A DNA stretch of 64,000 nt, from assembly GCF_014897585.1 (NCBI RefSeq), contig NZ_JABUXW010000023.1:1-64000 (forward strand), given 5' to 3'. Positions 51,763 to 60,528 of this stretch are shown in pieces. Origin of the DNA: Brachybacterium tyrofermentans. Its GTDB lineage: Bacteria > Actinomycetota > Actinomycetes > Actinomycetales > Dermabacteraceae. Positions within the stretch are counted from its first letter, which is position 1, and the number at the start of each line of letters is the position of its first letter. A program made the translations under genes and the position numbers. The notes below the pieces were generated by a model. The model was not told the origin of the DNA and searched no databases. It saw nothing but the letters and a program-made list of their open reading frames with translations.

Positions 51763-52308
51763 ATGGCTGTGAAGAAGACCGTCACCATCGAGGGCACCGC
51801 GACCGTGCTCGCGATCAACGGCCGCCTCATCGCGCCCCTGCCGGAGGCCGCGAGCGAGCAGCTCCCCTCCCGCGGCCAGGTCGCGATGGTGGGAGCTCTG
51901 AACGATCACGAGGTCGAGCTGGTCCTGGAGCCCGACGGCCGCAAGGGCCACTGGATCTCGCTGGACGAGGAGCTCGTGAGCGCGCTCGGGGCGGCCGACG
52001 GGACGAGCATCTCCTTCGCCCTGACCACCGCCTCGCAGTGGCCCGAGCCCGAGGTGCCCGAGGATCTCGGCGCGGCGCTCGAGAGCGCGGATGACGTCGA
52101 GCACCAGTGGGACTCGATCACCCCGATGGCCCGCTGGGAGTGGGTGCGCTGGGTGGGCGCCACGAAGAACGAGAGCACCCGCGCGAAGAGGGTGGACGTG
52201 TCGATCGACAAGCTCCGCAAGGGCAGCCGACGCCCCTGCTGCTTCGACCTCGCCTCGTGCACGGATCCGGAGCTCTCCAGGAGCGGGAAGCTCATCGGTC
52301 TGTCGTGA
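51763..52308 (+). CDS. DUF1905 / YdeI (OmdA)-domain protein
   Basis: A 181-residue protein. Residues 1-90 are a DUF1905 domain (FEGTATV-like strand, LPSRGQVAMVGALNDHEVELVLEPDGRKGHWISLDEEL). Residues 95-165 are the YdeI/OmdA region (EVPEDLGAALESADDVEHQWDSITPMARWEWVRWVGATKNESTRAKRV). YdeI homologues are linked to protection from antimicrobial peptides or bacteriocins in enterobacteria, but the mechanism is unclear. The stop overlaps the GTG of the next gene, so the two are translationally coupled. Confidence 0.85.
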   Translation: MAVKKTVTIEGTATVLAINGRLIAPLPEAASEQLPSRGQVAMVGALNDHEVELVLEPDGRKGHWISLDEELVSALGAADGTSISFALTTASQWPEPEVPEDLGAALESADDVEHQWDSITPMARWEWVRWVGATKNESTRAKRVDVSIDKLRKGSRRPCCFDLASCTDPELSRSGKLIGLS

Positions 52309-53408
52309 GCCAGTCACCGCTCCGCACCGCGATCCTGGGATATGGGGTCGCCGGCCGCTTCTTCCACGGCGCCTTCCTCGGCGTGGATCCCTCCTACGAG
52401 GTCACGATCGTCGCGACCTCGAATCCCGAGCGCGCCGCTCAGGCCGAGCAGGACCACCCCGGCGTGCGGATCATCGGGGACCCGCGTGACATCGGCGCCC
52501 ATGCCTCGGACCTCGATCTGGTGATCGTCTGCACACCGCCCTCCAGCCATGTCGCACTGGCCCGCACGGCCCTGCGATCCGGCCTGGACGTCGTCGTCGA
52601 CAAACCGTTCGCCCCCACCAGTGCCGAGGGCCAGGAGCTGATCGCCGAGGCCCACGCCCTGGGGCGGCGCCTGTCCGTCTTCCAGAACCGCCGGTACGAC
52701 GCGGACTTCCTGACCCTGAAAGGCCTTGTCGAGACCGGCGACCTCGGAAGGGTCCATACATTCGAGTCCCGCTTCGAGTGGTGGAAGCCCGCGGGCGAGC
52801 GCAGCTGGAAGGCGCAGACCCCGGTCGCCGAGGGCGGCGGGATCCTCTTCGACCTCGGTCCCCACCTCATCGATCAGGCGATCCAGCTCTTCGGCCCCGT
52901 CTCCGAGCTCCTCGCCTCCGTGAGGACCGCCGGATCCGCCGCGGACCAGTCCCCCGCCGGAGGCACCGCCTCTCGGCCGACGGGCCCGGCCAACGTGGCC
53001 CAGCTGATCCTCACGCATGCCGACGGGGTGACCTCGCACCTGACCATGTCGAGCCTGTCCGCCCTGCCGGGTCCTCGATTCCAGGTCTCCGGCGACCGGG
53101 GCGCCTGGCGCACCGTCGGCAAGGATCCTCAGGAGGCGGCACTGCGCTCCGGGACCCTCCCGGACGCTCCGGGGTTCGGCCACGAGTCCGAGGAGGCCCG
53201 CGGCGAACTGAGCTCCGGCGCCGACGTGACCCGTACTCCCCCGGGAACCGGGGACTACGGCCGCTACTACCGCGAGCTCGCCGACGCCCTTCGCACCGGC
53301 TCCCCGGTCCCGGTGGACCCGCAGGACTCGGTCGACGTCCTGACGCTCATCGAAGCCGCGCATCGCACTCCCCGCTCCACCGTCTCCCCCGGCGGCTCCG
53401 CGGGCTGA
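52305..53408 (+). CDS. Gfo/Idh/MocA family oxidoreductase
   Basis: A 367-residue NAD(P)-dependent dehydrogenase. The Rossmann motif is AILGYGVAGRFFHGAFL near 9-25, followed by DLVIVCTPPSSHVALA near 72-87 and LDVVVDKPFAPT near 95-106 with the catalytic Lys. The C-terminal domain has EGGGILFDLGPHLIDQAIQLFGP near 178-200. It resembles YdgJ/scyllo-inositol dehydrogenase-type members; the substrate is not certain. It starts at a GTG overlapping the DUF1905 stop by 4 bp. Confidence 0.9.
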   Translation: MSQSPLRTAILGYGVAGRFFHGAFLGVDPSYEVTIVATSNPERAAQAEQDHPGVRIIGDPRDIGAHASDLDLVIVCTPPSSHVALARTALRSGLDVVVDKPFAPTSAEGQELIAEAHALGRRLSVFQNRRYDADFLTLKGLVETGDLGRVHTFESRFEWWKPAGERSWKAQTPVAEGGGILFDLGPHLIDQAIQLFGPVSELLASVRTAGSAADQSPAGGTASRPTGPANVAQLILTHADGVTSHLTMSSLSALPGPRFQVSGDRGAWRTVGKDPQEAALRSGTLPDAPGFGHESEEARGELSSGADVTRTPPGTGDYGRYYRELADALRTGSPVPVDPQDSVDVLTLIEAAHRTPRSTVSPGGSAG

Positions 53409-53469
53409 GTGCCGCGGGCAGTGCACCGGCCGTTCCCGCGCGGAGCCCCGGGCGGACCAGCTGGTCATC

Positions 53470-53475
53470 TAGGGT
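53470..53475 (+). promoter_or_regulatory. -10 box of a leaderless promoter (patatin)
   Basis: TAGGGT, six bases, then the ATG at 53482. Confidence 0.5.
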
Positions 53476-53481
53476 GATCCC

Positions 53482-54534
53482 ATGGACACCGCCCAGCCCC
53501 CGTCCTCCCTCGCAGAGGGCGCAGAGGGCGCAGAGGGTCGGCGGGTCGACCTCGTCCTGGAGGGCGGCGGCGTCAAGGGCATCGCCCTGGCCGGCGCGAT
53601 CGAAGTGCTCGAGGAGCGCGGCTACCGCGTGAACCGGGTAGCCGGCTCCTCTGCCGGGGCGATCGTCGGTGCCCTGATCACCGCAGGGGTCTCGGGGACC
53701 CAGCTCGCACAGATCCTGCGCGAGACCGACTACACGCGGTTCGAGGACGGCCCCTTCTACACCCGGTTCCTGCTCGGAAAGGCGCTCAGCATCCTGCTGC
53801 GCAACGGCATCCACCGCGGCACCTACCTCACGACCTGGCTCGAGGAGCAGCTCGCCGCCCACGGCGCCACCTATCGAACCGGTACCTTCGCCGACCTGGA
53901 GTACGGGGATCCGGACCCGGTGCGCGCCCTGACCGCTGAGCAGCGCTCACGCCTCGTGGTCACCGCCTCGGACCTCACCGCGGGCCGCCTGCGACTACTG
54001 CCCCAGGACGCCGACGCCTTCGGCCTCACGCCGGGGCAGCTGCGCGTGGTCGATGCCGTGCGCGCCTCGATGTCGATCCCCGTCGTCTTCCGGCCGGCGA
54101 AGTGGAAGACCCGGCGAGGCCGTCCGGCCTGGCTGGTCGATGGCGGGCTGCTCTCCAACTTCCCGGTCTCCGTGTTCGACCTTCCGCCGGGCCAGGTCCC
54201 GCGGTGGCCCACCTTCGGCATCAAGCTCTCGGCGAGGCCCGACGCGGACTTCGGGGTCGCCAACGAGATCTCGGGTCCGATCTCCTTCGCCAAGGCTCTT
54301 CTGAACACGGCAACCGGCTTCTACGACCGGATGCACATCGACGCCTCGCACTCGGTGGCGCGCACGATCTTCATCGACACCGCGGCGGTGCGCCCCACGC
54401 AGTTCAACCTGAGCGATGTGGACGGGGAGCTGCTGTACCGGAGCGGTCGGCAGGCGGCGGAGAAGTTCCTCGACGGCAATCAGACCAACCCGGCCTGGGA
54501 CTTCGACCGCTATATCGCCGCCTACCGCTCCTAG
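53482..54534 (+). CDS. patatin-like phospholipase
   Basis: A 350-residue acyl hydrolase. The oxyanion-hole motif EGGGVKGIALAGA lies near 28-40, the nucleophile Ser in GSSAGAIVGALI near 55-66, and the catalytic Asp in LVDGGLLSNFPVSVFD near 218-233. All catalytic features of the patatin/RssA-type family are present. It has no signal peptide, so it is probably cytoplasmic. The first 20 residues hold a short AEGAEGAEG repeat. The start is leaderless. Confidence 0.92.
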   Translation: MDTAQPPSSLAEGAEGAEGRRVDLVLEGGGVKGIALAGAIEVLEERGYRVNRVAGSSAGAIVGALITAGVSGTQLAQILRETDYTRFEDGPFYTRFLLGKALSILLRNGIHRGTYLTTWLEEQLAAHGATYRTGTFADLEYGDPDPVRALTAEQRSRLVVTASDLTAGRLRLLPQDADAFGLTPGQLRVVDAVRASMSIPVVFRPAKWKTRRGRPAWLVDGGLLSNFPVSVFDLPPGQVPRWPTFGIKLSARPDADFGVANEISGPISFAKALLNTATGFYDRMHIDASHSVARTIFIDTAAVRPTQFNLSDVDGELLYRSGRQAAEKFLDGNQTNPAWDFDRYIAAYRS

Positions 54535-54615
54535 CGGCTCCGCCGCGGGCGAGGGCCACGCGACGGTCCTCCGTCGGCATGGCGCCCGCTGACGACCGGG
54601 CAGAGCTCTCAGTGC

Positions 54616-54888
54616 TCATCCTTCAGTGATCGGTTGGCCGTCCCTGTCCATGGACGCCGACGGCGCCTCCGCATCCGCATCCGCATCCGCAGCCGCAGTG
54701 AGCGGGAACGTCACGCCGGTGAGCTCCTCCGACAGCGACCACAGGCGCCGGGCCATCGCCCCGTCGGAGGCGCGCCGGGATCGGCCCACCGGCCCCGGCG
54801 CACCGCGGCCCTGCAGGAAGCCGCGAGGACCGAGGTAGCTGTTCCCGGGGAGGTCTGCCACGGCGGCCTGGAGGGAGGGCAGCGCGCC
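54616..54888 (-). pseudogene. C-terminal remnant of a short-chain dehydrogenase
   Basis: About 90 codons that match only the end of SDR proteins: GALPSLQAAVADLPGNSYLGP, then GRGAPGPVGRSRRASDGAMARRLWSLSEELTGVTF. Full SDRs have about 200 more residues upstream with the NAD site and Tyr-x3-Lys; these are missing. The frame continues upstream for about 20 codons, but that stretch is antisense to the TetR helix-turn-helix and not SDR. The homology therefore stops at about 54888, which is the deletion junction. The 3' end carries a (DA)n dipeptide run. Confidence 0.75.
54668..54698. repeat. GCATCC hexanucleotide repeat
   Basis: Four to five GCATCC/GCAGCC units in the 3' end of the SDR remnant, encoding Asp-Ala repeats. 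Confidence 0.7.
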
Positions 54889-54890
54889 CC

Positions 54891-55466
54891 TACCATCACG
54901 GAAGTCTCCTTGACGCCCTGCTGGGCGCCGCCGAGGCCACCCTGCGCACACAGGGGCAGGAGGAGCTCTCGCTGCGTGAGCTCGCCCGCGGGATCGGCGT
55001 GAGTCACGGGGCGCCGCGTCGCCACTTCCGCGACCGGCAGGCGCTGCTGGACGCGTTGGCGATCACTGGCTTCGAACGCCTGGAATCTCAGGTTCGACGC
55101 ACGCTCGACGGCGCCGACGAGGACTTCCCCGCGCGGCTGCGCGCCACTGTGAACACCTTCGTGCGCTTCGCGACTGACAACGCCGCCCTGCTGGAGCTGA
55201 TGTTCTCCAGCAAGCATCGTGAGGGCGCCGAGGACGTGCGCGCCGCCGCCGAGCCCGGTTTCACCCTGATGTTCGGCCTGATCACCCAGGGGCAGGAATC
55301 CGGGGAGGTGGCGCCCGGGGATCCCGAGCAGGTGAGCATCGTGCTGGTCGCGACGATGCAGGGCATCGCGACACTGATCAATGGCGACATGGTCGATGTG
55401 TCGCTGCTCGACGAGCTCACGGACAGGGCCACCGATCAGTTCCTGCGGGGTGCGGGCCCCGCATGA
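54891..55466 (+). pseudogene. TetR-family regulator lacking a start codon
   Basis: The frame reads YHHGSLLDALLGAAEATLRTQ, then SLRELARGIGVSHGAPRRHFRDRQALLDALA, a complete TetR helix-turn-helix beginning with the family's YHHG opening, followed by a full ligand domain to the stop at 55466. Between the in-frame stop at 54720 and this point there is no ATG, GTG or TTG. The first usable codon is a GTG at 54999, in the middle of the recognition helix, which would give a non-DNA-binding product. The natural start was probably lost with the deletion that removed most of the SDR gene. Translation from a non-standard start cannot be excluded. Confidence 0.7.
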
Positions 55467-55533
55467 GCGATGGTGCCTGCAGAGAGCCGGCGCGATAGGC
55501 CGACCTCTCGGCGCACGGTTGCGCCTGGGCCGG

Positions 55534-56301
55534 TCAGCTCGACGTGTCCTCGCGGGCCGCAAGGACCCGCGCCACGATCTCCTCGTACACGTCCTGCGTG
55601 TAGTGGAACGGGGCGAGACCCCAGCGGTGCCCGGGGTCAGCGAGCACACCCAGGGGCTGCAGCTCGAGAAGGGTGAAGCCGAGATCGCGCAAATGGTCGA
55701 AGTAGCGCCGATAGGCCTCGTTGGCTTCCATCGCGCTGGTACCCATGCTGAGCGGCGTCTCGCGGCCGTCGACGGTCACGAGTGCCCACGGCACCTGCAG
55801 CACGATCGTCTTCTCGAAGAGGCCGAGCTCACGCAGACGGTCGCGGAAGGATTCAGCACGCGGAGCCCAGAGCGCGAAGTGCTCATCGGAGCCGAAGGCG
55901 ACATGGCGGGCCCCGTCGACGGCCTCCAGGACCTCGGGCACGGCGGTGACGTCGATGCTGCGCGTGACGACGGTGTCATCGTCGAAGACGTGCACGCCGT
56001 GGCGCTCATCGGTGAGGTCCCACAGCAGCAGGTCCGCGCTCGGCGCGATCTTCTCGAGGCGACGCTCGAGGTCGCCGGCGAAGTCGGCCTCCATCATGCG
56101 GCGCTGGAACCGCGAGGACACCTGGGGATCCTCAGGGAATCGCACCGAAGCATCCTGGCCGGCGGAGATCAGCGACTGACGTGCGACGTAGTCGGCGACG
56201 ATCAGACGGGAACCACCGGCGAGATCCACGGAGTCGCGCGCCACGCAGCTGCCATAGATCGCTACGCGCAACGGCGTCGTCTCAGCAGGCTGATCGGTCA
56301 C
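55534..56301 (-). CDS. DUF6270 family protein
   Basis: A 255-residue protein with the DUF6270 opening RVAIYGSCVARDSVD (about 11-26), where Ser/Cys follow a strand as in SGNH-type hydrolases, then ADYVARQSLISA, DLLLWDLTDERHGVHVF (about 88-104) and a C-terminal HWRWG-like segment (GHRWGLAPFHYTQDVYEEI). Members are common in capsule or exopolysaccharide clusters, and an acyl-transfer or esterase role is suspected but not proven to my knowledge. The GTG start has AGGACTTGCC upstream. It is divergent from the glycosyltransferase genes. Confidence 0.8.
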   Translation of the reverse strand: MTDQPAETTPLRVAIYGSCVARDSVDLAGGSRLIVADYVARQSLISAGQDASVRFPEDPQVSSRFQRRMMEADFAGDLERRLEKIAPSADLLLWDLTDERHGVHVFDDDTVVTRSIDVTAVPEVLEAVDGARHVAFGSDEHFALWAPRAESFRDRLRELGLFEKTIVLQVPWALVTVDGRETPLSMGTSAMEANEAYRRYFDHLRDLGFTLLELQPLGVLADPGHRWGLAPFHYTQDVYEEIVARVLAAREDTSS

Positions 56302-56556
56302 GGCAAGTCCTCTAACATTCCGGCGGCGGGGTCCCCGAGCAGGCGGGTCGGGCGTCAGAGTACCTGGGTGCCTCCCGGCGGCCTCGAAGTTGGTGCCTCT
56401 CTGTGGCGCTCCCGACAACCACCCTTCGATACTGCCGACGGTCCGCTCGGAGGGCTGACGGGACATCTCGAGGCTCCCTCGCCGCCTCCGATCATGGAAT
56501 CATGAGGCGCCTGTCCTCTCTCTCCACGCCCCGCTCTCCCCCACCCTGAGGTGCCC

Positions 56557-58479
56557 ATGCCCCCGCAGTCCTCGTCCCGCCTGCAGACGCTCCGCACCGG
56601 GCTGTGGCATCTGCGCACCGGTGGTCTAGCCCAGGTGCGCACGTGGAACCGTCGGCGCCACACCGTGTCCTACGGGGTCGGCGACGGGCTGGGCAGCAAG
56701 GACGCTCAGGGGCACCTCTCCTTCCCGCCGGCCAAGCTCGTCGAACGAGCGCCTCGCCTGGAAGGCCTGCGCGTCGCGGTGATCCTCGACGACTTCTCGA
56801 TGCTGGCCTGGAGCCACGAGTTCGAGACCGTAGCGGTGAAGCCGTCGACGTGGCGCGAGCAGCTCGCCGAGCAGCCGGTGGATCTGCTGCTGGTGGAGTC
56901 CGCCTGGCACGGCAACAAGGACGCCTGGCAGTACCAGCTCACCGGCTCGAAAGCTCCGTCCGAGCCGTTGCGAGAGCTCGTGGCCCACTGCCGGGACGCC
57001 GGGATCCCCACCGTGTTCTGGAACAAGGAGGATCCGCCGCACTTCGAGGACTTCCTGGACACCGCGACGCTCTTCGACCAGGTGTTCACCACGGATGTGA
57101 CCCTGCTGCCGCGGTATCGGGAGGAGCTGGGCCACGACAACGTGGAGGTGCTCCCCTTCGCTGCGCAGTCCGCCGTGCACAACCCGATCCGCCCGAAGCA
57201 CGGTCACCAGGCGCGGGACGTCGCCTTCGCGGGCATGTACTTCGCACACAAGTTCCCCGAGCGCCGCGAACAGATGGACATGCTGCTGGGCGGGGCGCTC
57301 GATGCCTCGGCGCGGATGGAGACGGGCCTGGAGATCTTCTCCCGCTTCCTCGGCGACGACGAGCGGTACCAGTTCCCCGGCGACCTCGCCGATCGTGTGG
57401 TCGGCTCGCTCGGCTACGACCGGATGCTCACCGCCTACAAGGCGTACAAGGTGTTCCTCAACGTGAACTCCGTGGTCACGAGCCCGTCGATGTGCGCGCG
57501 CCGGATCTTCGAGATCACCGCGTCCGGCACGCCGGTGGTCTCCGCCCCCTCCCCCGCGATCGGCAAGTTCTTCCCGCAGGACGAGGTCCCCGTGGTCGAC
57601 TCCCGGGAGGACGCCGCGCACGTGGTGCGAGCCCTGGTGCGCTCCCCCGAACTGCGCGATCACACCGTGCACCGTGCACAGCGACGCATCTGGCAGGAGC
57701 ACACCTACACGCATCGGGCCCGGCAAGTGCTCGAGGCCGTGAACCTCGGGAAGAAGGCCGGACGGGCGGGCCTCACCGGCGCGGCGGGCGTGCCGGGAGT
57801 CAGCATCATGGCGGCGACCAACCGCCCCGAGCAGCTGGGTCACCTGGTGTCCCAGGTCGCCCAGCAGGCCGGCGTGGAGCGTCAGCTCCTGCTGGTCACC
57901 CACGGCTTCACCGCGCCCGAGCAGACGGTGCAGCAGGCGCGCGACCTCGGAGTGGAGAACGTGGTGCTGCTGGAGGCGCCGTCCGACTGGACGCTGGGAG
58001 CGTGCCTGAACGCGGCCGTCGAACGGGCCGACGGCGAGGTGCTGTCCAAGATGGACGACGACGACCTCTACGGCGAGCATTACCTCCACGACCTGCTGCG
58101 CGCTCGCGAGTTCTCCGCCGCGGACGTCGTGGGCAAGCACGCCCACTACATGTACCTGGCCGGCACCGATGCGACGCTCCTGCGCTTCCCCTGGATGGAG
58201 CACCGCTTCACCGACCGCGTGATGGGCCCGACCATCACCGCCGGCCGCGACGTGTTCACCGCCCACCCCTTCGCGGATGTCTCCCGCGGGGAGGACACCG
58301 GCTTCCTCGACGCGGTCGTCGCCGCCGGAGGACGCATCTACTCCGCGGACCGCTTCAACTTCACCCAGATGCGCCACGGCGAAGGCGGTGGCCACGCGTG
58401 GTCCGTGGACGACCGTGAGCTGCTGGCCAGCGCGGATGTGGCCTGGTTCGGCCGCAACGACGCCCACGTGATGATCTGA
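56557..58479 (+). CDS. two-domain glycosyltransferase (CgeB-like + GT2-like)
   Basis: A 640-residue protein. Residues 60-390 are a CgeB/YkvP-type GT-B region (DLLLVESAWHGNKDAWQYQL, PTVFWNKEDPPHFEDFLDTA, FAGMYFAHKFPERREQ, SPSMCARRIFEITASGTPVVSA). Residues 415-630 form a GT-A, family-2-like domain with VSIMAATNRPEQLGHLVSQV and the metal-binding KMDDDDLYGEHYL near 498-510. It is soluble with no membrane helix. It probably adds two sugars, or one sugar and a modification, to a surface polymer. The ATG at 56557 has TGAGGTG upstream. Confidence 0.85.
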   Translation: MPPQSSSRLQTLRTGLWHLRTGGLAQVRTWNRRRHTVSYGVGDGLGSKDAQGHLSFPPAKLVERAPRLEGLRVAVILDDFSMLAWSHEFETVAVKPSTWREQLAEQPVDLLLVESAWHGNKDAWQYQLTGSKAPSEPLRELVAHCRDAGIPTVFWNKEDPPHFEDFLDTATLFDQVFTTDVTLLPRYREELGHDNVEVLPFAAQSAVHNPIRPKHGHQARDVAFAGMYFAHKFPERREQMDMLLGGALDASARMETGLEIFSRFLGDDERYQFPGDLADRVVGSLGYDRMLTAYKAYKVFLNVNSVVTSPSMCARRIFEITASGTPVVSAPSPAIGKFFPQDEVPVVDSREDAAHVVRALVRSPELRDHTVHRAQRRIWQEHTYTHRARQVLEAVNLGKKAGRAGLTGAAGVPGVSIMAATNRPEQLGHLVSQVAQQAGVERQLLLVTHGFTAPEQTVQQARDLGVENVVLLEAPSDWTLGACLNAAVERADGEVLSKMDDDDLYGEHYLHDLLRAREFSAADVVGKHAHYMYLAGTDATLLRFPWMEHRFTDRVMGPTITAGRDVFTAHPFADVSRGEDTGFLDAVVAAGGRIYSADRFNFTQMRHGEGGGHAWSVDDRELLASADVAWFGRNDAHVMI

Positions 58480-58522
58480 CAACCCGCCGCACCACAACGT
58501 GCCTGCGAGACAAGAGGGAGTC

Positions 58523-60217
58523 ATGACACGACGTCGTTGGTCCATTACGGCCTCCGTGGCGGTCGCCGTGGTGATCGCGCTGTTCGTGGTGGGCACCTTC
58601 ACCCAGCAGCCCCGAGCACTCTTCGGCGACGGAGGACTGTTCAGGCCGGACGGGTCATCGACGTCCTCGCCGACCGCAGAGCCGACGCCTGAGCCAACAC
58701 CCGAGCCGTGGACCGAACTGAACCTGCCCGGCTACGACGCCGATCCCGGGCCTCTCACGCTGACTCCTGTGGCTGAGGCGAACGGCAAGCCGATCACCGC
58801 GTCCTTCGCGCTCGAGCCGGGCGCCTCCCCCATCGGCGGCACCGTGGGGCTGAGCTTCGACGCCATCGAGCTCGCCTCGGAGCTATGGAACTCCCCCCAC
58901 TCGAATCTGACGCTGATGCTGTCGGAGCTGGACCGGCCGGCCCTGCGGTTCGGGGGCAACGGCGTGGACCGGCGCATGTGGTGGACCTCCACCGGTGAGC
59001 CGGCCCCCTCGTGGGCTGACGTCACGGTCACCCCGGCAGATCTGGAGCGGGTCGCAGCAACTGCCGAGGACGTGGACGCCCTGGTGACGATCGATCTTGA
59101 TCTGGGGCACGACGACCCCGCACGCGCCGCGGACATGGCCGCCCACGCCCGCGAGGCGTTCGGCGACCGCCTGCTCGCGGTCGCGATCGGCAACGAGCCC
59201 AACGGCTTCTTCCACGAGAACCAGCCGCAGCTCGCAGTGCGCGACAAGAACTGGGGCCCCGAGGCGTACCAGGAGTCGCTCCACGAGTACTCGGCAGCGC
59301 TCGAGAAGGCCTCACCGGGCATCCCGGTAGCGGGCCCCGGCGCCTACGACACCACGTGGATGCGCGCCTTCACCGAGGCCGAGCTGCCCAATACGACGGC
59401 GCTCACGATGCACTGGTATCCGTTGTGGGACTGCAACGGTCCGGCGTCCTCCATCGGCAATCCCACCCTCGAGGACCTCACCTCCCCCGCGCTGCGCGAG
59501 CGCACGCGCGAGCTGGTCGACCTCGGTGTCGGCGTCGCAGAGGAGAACGATCTGCCCCTGTGGATGGAGGAGACCGGGCCGACGTCCTGTCCCGGCACCA
59601 ACGAGACCTCGCGGACGCACGCCCAGGCGCTGTGGACCTCGGACTTCACCCTCACGGCCGCCGAGGCCGGCGCCGAGCGCCTCGCCTTCCACTCCACGCT
59701 GCAGGCCTGCCAGGGTGGGGCCCCGATGAGCGCGATCTGCGCGACCGGCACCCTCGAGGATCCCGGCCTGATCACCGCGGGCCGCACCAGCTATCTCTCG
59801 CTCATGCAGCTCGGGTACCTGCCCGAGGGCCACGTGCTGACGCCCCATGTGAGCGGCGACGGGGCCGTGATGGTCCACGGCGTGTACGGGGACGACGGGA
59901 GCCTCGCGCTCGTCCTCGTCGACCTGCGGGATCCCTGGGCAGCCGGCGACTCAGCGGTCGGAGGCGCGGTCGCCGTGGAGCTCAACGCACCGAGCGGCCT
60001 CCCCGGAGACGCGCCCCAGCAATGGAACCTGGCCGACGGCTCGCGCCTCTCCGGCGAGGCGTTCGATGCCCAGGAGTCCTCGCTGACGGCTCCGGCGGAA
60101 CTCGACGGCAAGTTCGCCGACGCGTCCCTGGCCGCGGCCCAGCCGCTGTCCGTGACCACTGAGCCGGGCACGGTGACGGTCCTGCGCTTCGAACCGGTGC
60201 GCGGTACGAGCGAGTAG
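58523..60217 (+). CDS. membrane-anchored GH79-like glycosidase
   Basis: A 564-residue protein. An N-terminal membrane helix (about 7-30) is followed by a TPEPTPEP linker, so the enzyme faces outward. The (beta/alpha)8 domain has the acid/base Glu in AIGNEPNGF near 222-229 and the nucleophile Glu in LWMEETGPTS near 345-353, the spacing of clan GH-A family 79 (heparanase/beta-glucuronidase-like). The C-terminal domain is beta-rich. The ATG has AGAGGGAGTC upstream. Lying in a polysaccharide synthesis locus, it may trim or release the polymer instead of degrading food. Confidence 0.78.
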   Translation: MTRRRWSITASVAVAVVIALFVVGTFTQQPRALFGDGGLFRPDGSSTSSPTAEPTPEPTPEPWTELNLPGYDADPGPLTLTPVAEANGKPITASFALEPGASPIGGTVGLSFDAIELASELWNSPHSNLTLMLSELDRPALRFGGNGVDRRMWWTSTGEPAPSWADVTVTPADLERVAATAEDVDALVTIDLDLGHDDPARAADMAAHAREAFGDRLLAVAIGNEPNGFFHENQPQLAVRDKNWGPEAYQESLHEYSAALEKASPGIPVAGPGAYDTTWMRAFTEAELPNTTALTMHWYPLWDCNGPASSIGNPTLEDLTSPALRERTRELVDLGVGVAEENDLPLWMEETGPTSCPGTNETSRTHAQALWTSDFTLTAAEAGAERLAFHSTLQACQGGAPMSAICATGTLEDPGLITAGRTSYLSLMQLGYLPEGHVLTPHVSGDGAVMVHGVYGDDGSLALVLVDLRDPWAAGDSAVGGAVAVELNAPSGLPGDAPQQWNLADGSRLSGEAFDAQESSLTAPAELDGKFADASLAAAQPLSVTTEPGTVTVLRFEPVRGTSE

Positions 60218-60528
60218 GTTCCAGGAGCGAGCCAGGAGGCTGGCGATTACCTGTGAGTTCAGCAACGGGTGCCACACGATCTGCGCTGGCCCCCTTCCGG
60301 AGAACCCTGAGGCGCACACCGGCGCCCTTCCGAAGGGAACGCCGTTCGACCAGCAGGTAGCCGCCGCGTGACCCCATGCGGAACTTCTGGACAACCGCAC
60401 GTAACGCCTGTTGTGTAGGTGACAACTGAGGGTCTGGCAGTTCCTCAGCGTGTTCTCAGAAGCTATTGTGAGACGCGGTGTCGTGCGCGACGCCCCGACG
60501 ACTTCAGTCCCAAACGCCAGGAGACCCG
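60218..60528. other. intergenic region before the nucleotide-sugar dehydrogenase
   Basis: A 311-bp gap. It holds a small hairpin, GGCGCCCTTC/GAAGGGAACGCC (60321-60343), and a possible -10 TATTGT at 60464-60469. No protein-coding frame is convincing. Confidence 0.45.
60464..60469 (+). promoter_or_regulatory. possible -10 box upstream of wecC
   Basis: TATTGT, with TTCCTC 17 bp further up as a weak -35, about 60 bp before the ATG. Confidence 0.35.
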
